Shown here: piece by piece, positions 1 to 5,283 of the stretch
Layout: each line of letters begins with the position of its first letter
How positions within the stretch are numbered: the first letter of the stretch is position 1
Assembly: GCA_013697225.1 (NCBI GenBank)
Contig: JACCXG010000098.1
Location: 1 to 5,522 of the forward strand
Reading direction: 5' to 3'
From: Acidobacteriota bacterium
Lineage (GTDB): Bacteria; Acidobacteriota; Vicinamibacteria; Vicinamibacterales; 2-12-FULL-66-21
Length of the DNA: 5,522 bases
Notes under the pieces: generated by a model
The model's input: the letters and a program-made list of their open reading frames with translations, nothing else
What the model was told of the DNA's origin: nothing
Databases searched by the model: none
Translations under genes and position numbers: made by a program

Positions 1-1782
1 GCCCAGCGGGCACTCGCGCGCCGGGGGCGATCCGTGTCGCGGGCGCCGGGCGCAACCCTGCCGCCACCGTATTTCGTCGATATCGCTGCAGCCGCGGGGA
101 TCGATTTCCGCCTGCAGCATTCCCCGACACCCGCCAAACACCAGATCGAAACGATGGCTGGCGGCGTCGCCGTCCTGGATTACGACCGGGACGGTCTGTT
201 TGACCTGTATTTCACGAACGGCGCGGAGAGTCCGTCGCTGCGCCGTTCTGGTCCCTCGCAGTGGAACCGGCTGTACCGCAATCTGGGCGACGGTCGGTTC
301 GAGGATGTCACCGGCCGCGCCGGCGTGCAGGGCGACGGCTACATGATGGGCGCCGCTGCCGCCGATTTCGACAACGACGGCTTCCCCGATCTGTTCGTCG
401 CGGGCGTGGGCCGCAGCATTCTGTATCGCAACAGCGGCGACGGCACCTTCCGAGACGTGACCGCCGGGGCAGGAATCACCAGCACACATCCAGTCCGCGG
501 ACCGCTGTGGAGCATCCACGCTGCCTGGCTCGACTTCGACCGCGACGGCTGGCTCGATCTCTTTGTCGTCAACTACTGCGTCTGGGACCCCACGACCGAG
601 CCGTTCTGTGGACCCGGTCCCGGACAGCGCACGTATTGCCACCCGGATCGGTACGCGCCCCTGCCAAATCAGCTGTTCCGCAACAACGGGGACGGCACGT
701 TCACCGACGTCTCGGCCGCATCCGGTGTCGGCCGGCATCTCGGCAAGGGCATGGGAGCGGCGGTCGCCGACATCGACGGCGATCGGTGGCCAGACGTCTT
801 CGTCGCCAACGACGCGGTGCCCAATTTCCTGTTCCGCAATCGCGGAGACGGCACGTTCGAGGAGGTTGCGGGGACGTGGGGCGTGGCGGTGAACCAGTTC
901 GGCACGGCGGTGTCGGCGATGGGTGCGGACCTGCGCGACGTCGACAATGACGGGCTCGTCGATCTGTTCGTCACCGACCTCACGAACGAGGGCTTTCTGC
1001 TGTTCAGGCACGCCGGCACGTGGTACGAGGACGCGTCCGACGTCGCGCGCGTCACGCTCGCCACGCTCCCGTACACCGGCTGGAGCAATCCTGTGGCCGA
1101 CTACAACAACGACGGCTGGAAGGATCTGTTCTCGGCCAATGGCCATGTCATCGACAACATCGAGCTGATGCAGAGCCGGACCTATCGTCAGCCCAATACG
1201 CTGCTGCTGAACAACGGGGATGGTACCTTTCGGGATGTCTCCTTCCAGACTGGCGCCGATCTCGCACGCCCTGCCGCGCATCGAGGCGCAGCCGTCGTCG
1301 ACATCGACAATGACGGACGGCTGGACCTCGTCGTGACGGCGCTCGGCGACCGGCCGAAGTTGCTGCGAAACCTCGCCGCATCCGACGGCCGCTGGATCAC
1401 CCTGCGGCTCGTCGGCGTGACCTCCAATCGTGACGGGCTCGGCACGATCGTCCGCGTGACGCGCGACGACGGGCAGGTGCTCGTCAACCATGCGACCACG
1501 TCGGTAGGCTTCGCGTCGTCGAGTGATCCCCGGGTGCACGTGGGACTGGGCCGCGCTGCCTCCGTGGCGCGGATCGAGTTGTTGTGGCCGAGCGGCGTGC
1601 GCCAGATCATCGAACGGCCGCAGCTCGATACGGTGCTGACGATCGAGGAGCCGGTCGAGGACGAGCGCTCCTCTGAACGGGACTCACGATCGCCGAAGTG
1701 TGATGATCTTCTCCTCCCGCCGCCGCTTTCTGAAGCTCCTCGGTGCGAGCCCACTTGCTGTCCTGTTGCACCGGCGCCATGA
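1..1782 (+). CDS. FG-GAP/VCBS repeat protein with C-terminal ASPIC/UnbV domain (CRTAC1-like), 5' end probably outside window
   Basis: Predicted extracytoplasmic beta-propeller protein of the CRTAC1-like family; its substrate or partner is unknown. The frame is open from base 1 and the first usable start inside the window is GTG at 34. No signal peptide is visible before the first repeat, so the true start is probably upstream. Counting from GTG 34, seven calcium-binding-type DxDxDG motifs lie near residues 49, 111, 167, 246, 302, 356 and 423. The fourth (DIDGDRWPD) and sixth (DYNNDGWKD) deviate slightly. The linker Y/FRNxGDGxFxDV recurs at about 81, 131, 215, 267 and 392. A cysteine-containing insert (C182, C192, C202) is typical of the family. 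The ASPIC domain covers about 465-538, with VHVGLG and IELLWPSGVRQ. The family normally ends near LTIEEP (540). The 42 further residues are Pro/Cys-rich and overlap the next reading frame, so they are probably not native. The family assignment is firm, the function is not. Confidence 0.9.
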   Translation, partial: AQRALARRGRSVSRAPGATLPPPYFVDIAAAAGIDFRLQHSPTPAKHQIETMAGGVAVLDYDRDGLFDLYFTNGAESPSLRRSGPSQWNRLYRNLGDGRFEDVTGRAGVQGDGYMMGAAAADFDNDGFPDLFVAGVGRSILYRNSGDGTFRDVTAGAGITSTHPVRGPLWSIHAAWLDFDRDGWLDLFVVNYCVWDPTTEPFCGPGPGQRTYCHPDRYAPLPNQLFRNNGDGTFTDVSAASGVGRHLGKGMGAAVADIDGDRWPDVFVANDAVPNFLFRNRGDGTFEEVAGTWGVAVNQFGTAVSAMGADLRDVDNDGLVDLFVTDLTNEGFLLFRHAGTWYEDASDVARVTLATLPYTGWSNPVADYNNDGWKDLFSANGHVIDNIELMQSRTYRQPNTLLLNNGDGTFRDVSFQTGADLARPAAHRGAAVVDIDNDGRLDLVVTALGDRPKLLRNLAASDGRWITLRLVGVTSNRDGLGTIVRVTRDDGQVLVNHATTSVGFASSSDPRVHVGLGRAASVARIELLWPSGVRQIIERPQLDTVLTIEEPVEDERSSERDSRSPKCDDLLLPPPLSEAPRCEPTCCPVAPAP

Positions 1783-1921
1783 GGGGGCCGTCCCCGACAC
1801 AGGCGACGGCGTGCCGCGTCGCAGCTTCTCGGGTGTCTATCCACACCTCGCCTCCTACAACGACGAGAACGAGTGCGGTGTCGGCGCGGTGGTCGCGTGG
1901 GCGGGCCGCCTGAACGGGTAG
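1703..1921 (+). pseudogene. N-terminal fragment of a Tat-exported protein, truncated at a rearrangement junction
   Basis: Starting at ATG 1703 (GTG at 1700 is an alternative), the frame encodes 72 residues. It opens with a twin-arginine signal, SSRRRFLKLLGASPLAVLL, so the parent protein would be folded in the cytoplasm and exported by Tat. The mature part begins with RRSFSGVYPHLASYNDENE and continues CGVGAVVAWAGRL. This resembles the start of large secreted hypothetical proteins in acidobacteria and planctomycetes, where the similar block normally runs on into RLWVVTY (from memory). Here it stops after RL: two more codons are followed by TAG at 1919. From about 1912 the DNA instead matches a methyltransferase on the other strand. 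The start overlaps the tail of the FG-GAP gene by about 80 bases, suggesting that the two were once neighbours in one transcription unit. The function of the intact protein is unknown. The Tat signal is clear; the family resemblance is moderate. Confidence 0.6.
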
Positions 1922-2142
1922 AGGCGGTGGTTCGCCATCTCGATCATGCCGCCAAGGTAGGAGGGCTTCCGGCGATCGAGGAAGCGGTCGGTCTCGGGCG
2001 TGTTGCTGTACCACTCGCCATCCCGCTGCAGGAACCCGAGCGCGACCAGAGTGTCGAGAAAGTCGCGCGCAGACTCGACGGCGCTCAGGAGCACCTTCGA
2101 GGGCCAGAAGGCGAAGGCGGTCTGCAGGATCTTCTCGGTCTG
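1912..2142 (-). pseudogene. N-terminal fragment of an O-methyltransferase (dimerisation/winged-helix part), internally deleted and truncated
   Basis: Read on the minus strand, the frame gives KILQTAFAFWPSKVLLSAVE, then SARDFLDTLVALGFLQRDG, then NTPETDRFLDRRKPSYLGGM and MANHRLYPF. This is the N-terminal helical/winged-helix dimerisation region of SAM-dependent O-methyltransferases of the hydroxyneurosporene/caffeate type. The SAM-binding Rossmann domain is absent, so no activity is possible. Between LLSAVE and SARDFLD, family members have roughly 25-30 more residues (a LGLF... helix, then a segment ending near LHPR). They are missing here without loss of frame, with the breakpoint at about 2073/2074. 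At the 3' end, LYPF would normally be followed by W and further helices. Instead the frame enters the antisense of the Tat-protein fragment and stops at TAG (1857-1855). At the 5' end it is fused in frame to a PIN-domain scrap. The frame has no convincing start codon or ribosome binding site. Confidence 0.72.
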
Positions 2143-2250
2143 CCTACCCTTGCGTCGGTGCGCCAGTGCCAGCAGGCAGGCGTCCGTGAGCTGCCGGTAC
2201 CCCCTGCAGCGCGGCGTCCATACCTTGCCGCAGGCACCTGAACGCTCTCG
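2143..2250 (-). pseudogene. C-terminal scrap of a VapC-like PIN-domain toxin
   Basis: On the minus strand, in the same frame as the methyltransferase fragment, the sequence reads GYRQLTDACLLALAHRRKGR. The pattern GYRQ(V/L)TDAYLLALA followed by basic residues and GR is the hallmark of the C-terminal half of VapC-family PIN ribonucleases. The Asp in TDA is one of the acidic metal ligands. Intact proteins continue after GR into a short strand (L-x-T-F/L-D) holding the last acidic residue. Here QTEKILQ of the methyltransferase follows directly, so the end is lost. Upstream, an in-frame TAG (2253-2251) lies only about 15 codons before the recognisable motif, and the first two thirds of the domain are missing. 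No antitoxin gene is beside it. This is a remnant, not a working toxin. The motif match is good but short, and no search was run. Confidence 0.6.
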
Positions 2251-2294
2251 CTATTGAGGAGCGCCGGCCTCACGGCAGCGGAATCCGGGCAGGT

Positions 2295-2306
2295 GACCCA
2301 TGGGTC
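2295..2306. repeat. 12-bp perfect palindrome, first unit of a REP-like pair
   Basis: GACCCATGGGTC is a perfect inverted repeat, followed on its right by the arm CGCCCCTGC. The expected left arm is decayed (GGGCAGGT instead of an AGGGGC-type sequence). With the neighbouring palindrome it forms two units of similar design: a variable palindromic core flanked by AGGGGCG/CGCCCCT arms. That design resembles extragenic palindromes common in environmental bacterial genomes. The palindrome is seen directly; the REP classification is inferred. Confidence 0.55.
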
Positions 2307-2322
2307 GCCCCTGCGAGCGTAG

Positions 2323-2342
2323 GGGCGAGGCATGCCTCGCCC
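2323..2342. repeat. 20-bp perfect palindrome, second unit of a REP-like pair
   Basis: GGGCGAGGCA is followed immediately by its exact reverse complement TGCCTCGCCC, giving a 20-bp perfect palindrome with no spacer. The preceding bases AGGGGCG (2321-2327) can also pair with CGCCCCT (2307-2313) of the first unit across an 8-base loop, so the two units share arms. Perfect dyads of this length and GC content are unlikely by chance. They fit a REP or miniature mobile element copy, possibly dispersed elsewhere in the genome. A terminator is less likely because no T-run follows. Confidence 0.65.
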
Positions 2343-2403
2343 AGGCTGTCACCGCGCAGCAGGCTGGACGCCTCCCGCGCGCAAGGCGCCACCCGTTTCC
2401 ACC

Positions 2404-2433
2404 TTGTGGTCGCGCCGCCGATGCATGTAGAGT
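2404..2433 (+). promoter_or_regulatory. Possible sigma-70 type promoter for the duplicated-domain protein
   Basis: TTGTGG (2404-2409) and TAGAGT (2428-2433) are separated by 18 bases and lie about 180 bases upstream of the ATG at 2616. They match the -35 and -10 consensus only partly. In GC-rich DNA the AT-richer patch around ATGCATGTAGAGT stands out, but this is a weak call made by eye. Confidence 0.25.
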
Positions 2434-2615
2434 CTCGACATCTCAGCAGTTCGCCGACCTCGGTGACGAACGACCGGAGTCGAGGTGTGCCTCGCACGGT
2501 CAGGCGCCGGGGCACCGAAGCCACGGTCGGTACGACACGCGTGGGCTGCGGTCCGTCCACCGGTTCAATCAGGGCCGGCGCGGCGGACGGCAAACCTGAC
2601 GGAAGGGGGACTCGC

Positions 2616-3422
2616 ATGGCACGGAGCAAGTTCGTCGGTGGCGTGGGCGTCGGGGTCGTCATGGCGGGCATCGCGCTGGCGATGTCCGGGGGAGGCGCGG
2701 TGGGCCAGGCGCAGGTGCCGGCCGAGCCGTCGGAGGTGCTCAGCGTCGCCATCGCGCAGGTGAAGCCGGCCGCCTGGTCGCAGTTCATCGACATGCAGCG
2801 CGACGAGACGGTGCCGATGCTGAGGAAGGCCGGCACGCCGTGGCGGATGGTGTGGGCCTCGGGCGTCTTCGCGGAGGGCTTCACCGCCGTCTCGGTGACG
2901 CCGGTCCCCAAGATGGCCCAGTACGACCAGCCCGGTCCGGCCATCCGGGCGCTCGGCGAGGAGCGCGCGCGCGCGTTCACCGAGAAGGCGCGCGAGATGG
3001 TCTCCGAGGTGCGGACGTCCATGATTCGGACCCGGCCCGACCTGAGCTTCCGCACCGCCCCCGACGCCACTCCCAAGCTGGCCGTCGTGGCCACGATAAG
3101 CGTGGTGCCCGGCCGCACCGCCGACTTCGAGGCGGTGATCAAGAGCGACGTGATACCGGCCATGAAAAAGGCCGGCGTGCAGACCTACTCGGTCTCTCAG
3201 ACGGTGCTCGGCGGCAACGTCAACGAGTACACGACGCTGACGTATCTCGACAACTACGCCGCGATGGACCAGCCCTGGGGGCTCGAGAAGGCGCTCGGGC
3301 AGGAGGGGATGCTGGCGCTCGGCAAGAAGTTTTCAGGCATCATCGAGCACCACGAGCGCATGGTCGTGCGCTTCATGCCCGAACTGAGCTTCCAGGCGGG
3401 GGCCCCGCAGGGCTCGCGCTAG
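2616..3422 (+). CDS. Secreted protein with two copies of an alpha/beta-barrel-like domain, function unknown
   Basis: The 268-residue protein starts at ATG 2616, chosen because GGAAGGGGG (2601-2609) sits 6 bases before it and a signal peptide begins there. The same frame extends upstream to a GTG at 2406, but that part reads like non-coding sequence. Residues 1-32 form an export signal: basic MARSK, a hydrophobic Gly/Val/Ala core, and a likely cut near VGQA. The mature part is an internal duplication (about 41-145 and 154-259). Both copies show a first beta strand, a helix ending P-(M/A)-(L/M)-(R/K)-KAG, a DQP motif (YDQPGPAIRALGEE versus MDQPWGLEKALGQE), a long helix, and a closing RPDLSF or MPELSF strand. 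The pattern suggests two fused dimeric alpha-beta-barrel (ABM/NIPSNAP-like) modules making one pseudo-dimer. No catalytic residue is recognisable. It stands alone: the minus-strand pseudogene downstream is convergent. Coding status is firm, the fold is inferred. Confidence 0.85.
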   Translation: MARSKFVGGVGVGVVMAGIALAMSGGGAVGQAQVPAEPSEVLSVAIAQVKPAAWSQFIDMQRDETVPMLRKAGTPWRMVWASGVFAEGFTAVSVTPVPKMAQYDQPGPAIRALGEERARAFTEKAREMVSEVRTSMIRTRPDLSFRTAPDATPKLAVVATISVVPGRTADFEAVIKSDVIPAMKKAGVQTYSVSQTVLGGNVNEYTTLTYLDNYAAMDQPWGLEKALGQEGMLALGKKFSGIIEHHERMVVRFMPELSFQAGAPQGSR

Positions 3423-3554
3423 GGGTCTGCGCGGCAGAAAACGCTCCGACCGGCCGGCCGGTAGTAGTTCTTCACCCGTCGAACGCCTCGAGAGGTGTCG
3501 GCTTCATCGCGGTCAGTGTCGGATATGACGGCCGGCTGGCCGGAACCGTTCTGG

Positions 3555-4255
3555 TCAGCCGACGGTCGCCGCGCCGGGCGTCTCCCTCCGGCTGAGTTTG
3601 ATCGCGCCGGTGGCGAAGCTCAGCACGACCAGAATGGCGATGGTGAGTGTCAGGTCTGGAGCTCCCTCCCACATCGCGCGGAGCGGCACGCCTGCCAGCC
3701 GCGGTGCCATGAAGACGCCAAGCAGCGGCAGCACGATATCGAAGGTGATCACCGACGATCGCTTCAGTTTCGGGCCCCTGTTCGCGATCGCGCGGACGAG
3801 CCCCCGAACCGCGAAAGTGACGAGAAGCAGCGACAGGACCGCGATCACGAGATAGGTCTGTCGAAGAGGCCTTATGCCGGAGGGGACAGGCCGTTCTTCG
3901 AGCAGCGCGACGACCCCGGCTGCGATCTCCCGCGTGTGGTCGGCGAACATCGAAGAGACGTCGGTCAGTACGATCACGCCGCTCTGCGATTGCGGCAGCA
4001 TGACGACCGCTCCGCGGTACGACGGCAGTGCTCCGCCATGCCACAGCGACGGAACTCCAGCGGTGGTCCCCTCCCGCCAGCCCATGGCGTACGCAAACTG
4101 TTCTGACTTCCCGACGCCCGTGTGAAGCAGTTCCCGGCTCGCAGGACTGACGACCTGCGGACCCGCTCCGAGTTGCGAGAGTACGAATCGGCCGAGGTCG
4201 TCGGCAGACGTGACAATCGAGGCCGTCGGGAGCCGCCCCGGCTCCCAGCGGTACG
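3555..4255 (-). pseudogene. C-terminal half of a beta-lactamase-like serine hydrolase with three-helix membrane tail
   Basis: On the minus strand, about 230 residues from YRWEPGRLPTASIVTSADDL to the TGA at 3557-3555 match the second half of class C beta-lactamase/penicillin-binding-type serine hydrolases. TSADDLGRFV is the usual helix after the catalytic core. WHGGALPSYRGAVVMLP is the HxG (KTG-equivalent) strand, and GVIVLTDVSS follows. The tail has three predicted membrane helices, roughly TYLVIAVLSLLLVTFAV, VITFDIVLPLLGVFM and LTLTIAILVVLSFATGA, as in many acidobacterial family members. The N-terminal half, with the SxxK nucleophile and YxN motif, is absent. Upstream of YRW the sequence is instead the antisense of a phosphatase gene (junction about 4251-4258). 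The nearest start, ATG 4283-4281, lies inside that foreign sequence and would add about 10 non-native residues. The remaining part has no frameshift, so the truncation may be recent or an assembly artefact. Confidence 0.75.
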
Positions 4256-4847
4256 TCGAGACGCTGCCCTCGCACACGTCCATGCCGACCGGGGTCTCTC
4301 CAGAGCAGCATCAGGTTCTGTGGAACAACGTCATCACTGCGGACACCGAGCTGGTCGAGGTCCCCACCATCTTCCGGGTCGCCCGCGCGAAGGGATTTCG
4401 AGCCGCCGCATTCTTCAGTAAAGCGAAGTTCCAGCCGCTGCAGCAGCCGGGCACGCTCGACTACTCTCAGGCGCCCGGCGGATGGTTCGGGCGGTGGGCG
4501 AGCCGCAAGACAGTGTCCGACGTCGAGAAGCACCTTGCCACATCGCGGCCGCATCTGATGTTCGTGCACCTCTCCGACCGGACCGGGCGGGACACAGCGT
4601 TGGATGGATGAGTCCGGCTTACGGACGCGCGGTTGTCGCGGCCGATGCCGGTGTCGACCGTTTGCTGACAGCGGCCGATCACGCCTACGGCAGCGGTCAG
4701 TACACCGTCATCGTGACCGCGGATCACGGCGGACACGGCTTCGATCACGGAAGCGACGACGCCAGCGACGTCACCGTTCCGTGGATCGCGTGGGGACGGG
4801 GCGTGCGGGCGGGCCAGCTGGCGGACAGTACGGTTCGAACGATGGAC
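4256..4847 (+). pseudogene. Alkaline phosphatase superfamily (type I phosphodiesterase-like) fragment, frameshifted and truncated at both ends
   Basis: Frame 1 gives ETLPSHTSMPTGVSPEQHQV, a block around the nucleophilic Thr. It is followed by VPTIFRVARAKGFRAAAFFS, KAKFQPLQQPGTLDYSQAP and HLMFVHLSD. At about 4576-4580 the frame changes by the apparent loss of one base (probably a C in GACCGG). Frame 3 then continues as PDRAGHSVGWMSP, with the metal-binding Asp and His, and VIVTADHGGHG with the second Asp-His pair. It goes on through TVPWIAWGRGVRAGQL to VRTMD. Intact relatives have about 60 or more residues before TLPSHTS, carrying the first metal-ligand Asp, and continue after VRT(M/E)D with TAAT and the C-terminus. 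Both parts are absent here. The 5' edge abuts the inverted serine hydrolase fragment. The 3' edge runs in frame into a second phosphatase fragment. With the ligand Asp missing and the frame broken, it is not functional as assembled. Confidence 0.75.
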
Positions 4848-5229
4848 GTGCTCGAGGCTCCCCGACCCTCCTCCACCTCACACCTCCGCCTCGTGCTCCT
4901 CGTAAACGTCGATCGATTCCGTTACGACAACCTGGCGCGTTTTGCGGAGGGCTACACCGGGGAGACTTGCGCGCCTGCTGCGTGAAGGCGCAAGCTTCAT
5001 GAACGCGCCTGACCATGCCGCGCCGGGGGCGCAACCCGGCGACGAGTGGGATCGTCGGGAACGACTGGTTCGATCGCGACGTCGGCACGAACGTCACGAG
5101 CGTTTCCGACGCGCAGGTCAGGCAGCTTGGCGGCTCCAGGTGACGACGGTGGCTGACGAACTGAAGCTGACCGCGCGCGCTCGCGGAGCACTCAAGTGTT
5201 GGAGGCCTGCGGCAAGCAATCGGAGATGA
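4848..5229 (+). pseudogene. Degraded N-terminal part of a PafA-like alkaline phosphatase family protein
   Basis: Pieces of one N-terminal domain appear in order but in different frames. Frame 3 has HLRLVLLVNVDRFRYDNLAR, with the first metal-ligand Asp, and then GYTG. After an indel near 4957-4963, frame 1 reads RLARLLREGASFMNA. Frame 2 from about 5012 reads TM...NPATSGIVGNDWFDRD, then VGTNVTSVSDAQVRQLGG, and stops at TGA 5141. Frame 1 resumes as VTTVADELKLTARARG and stops by 5229. PafA-type phosphatases have the order V-x-x-D-Q-x-R-x-D, GASF-x-NA, a stretch ending TAVGH or GPGH around the nucleophilic Thr, T-x-LSGATP, then GIVGNDW. Here MNA is followed almost directly by the TM segment, so about 14 residues with the Thr are deleted. 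The SGATP stretch is scrambled (PRRGRNPATSG). The C-terminal two thirds are missing. This is a clear pseudogene from a family different from the fragment just upstream. Confidence 0.72.
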
Positions 5230-5270
5230 GATCCGCATCCTCCTGAGACGGAGGCCACGTTCACCCGGAT

Positions 5271-5274
5271 GGAG
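5271..5274 (+). promoter_or_regulatory. Ribosome binding site of the DoxX gene
   Basis: GGAG lies 9 bases before ATG 5284, a normal spacing. It supports that start over other in-frame codons such as the ATG at 5335, which would cut into the first membrane helix. Confidence 0.5.
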
Positions 5275-5283
5275 TAGCAACGC

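Larger units (their letters stand above)
2251..2615. other. Gene-free stretch with paired palindromes and long upstream region of the next gene
   Basis: No reading frame here looks like a protein: candidates crossing it on either strand give low-complexity Arg/Pro/Ala-rich translations with no recognisable motif. The left part holds two adjacent perfect palindromes (2295-2306 and 2323-2342, listed separately). The middle holds a possible promoter at 2404-2433. The right part could fold into a hairpin (GACCG at 2472 pairing with CGGTC at 2497, with GAGG/CCTC inside). It ends with the purine-rich ribosome binding site of the secreted-protein gene. I see no tRNA, CRISPR or insertion sequence end in it. 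Confidence 0.6.

Noticed and set aside
2143..2250. Functional toxin-antitoxin module
   Set aside because: Only the last third of a PIN domain remains, without its first acidic residues or an adjacent antitoxin gene.
2472..2501. Nested hairpin (GACCG...CGGTC around GAGG...CCTC) as a riboswitch or leader element
   Set aside because: The stems are short and interrupted, and no known riboswitch motif is present. Such folds are common by chance at this GC content.
2406..2615. Upstream extension of the duplicated-domain protein to a GTG start
   Set aside because: The extra 70 residues are Arg/Gly-rich with no motif and would bury the export signal. The ATG at 2616 has a strong ribosome binding site.
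2270..3163. A 297-codon open frame on the minus strand
   Set aside because: It is antisense to the duplicated-domain gene and its translation is Ser/Ala/Pro-rich with no family resemblance. The plus strand has a ribosome binding site, a signal peptide and an internal repeat.
3449..3462. Perfect palindrome ACCGGCCGGCCGGT 27 bases after the stop of the secreted-protein gene, as a terminator
   Set aside because: It is spacer-free and made of a simple CCGG repeat, so it is weak evidence for a hairpin in GC-rich DNA, and no T-run follows. It may still act as an uptake or methylation site, but nothing supports that.
3472..4569. A 365-codon open frame on the minus strand
   Set aside because: It is Arg-rich with no motif and crosses the hydrolase/phosphatase junction. 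It is an out-of-frame shadow of the serine hydrolase fragment, whose own frame gives recognisable motifs and membrane helices.
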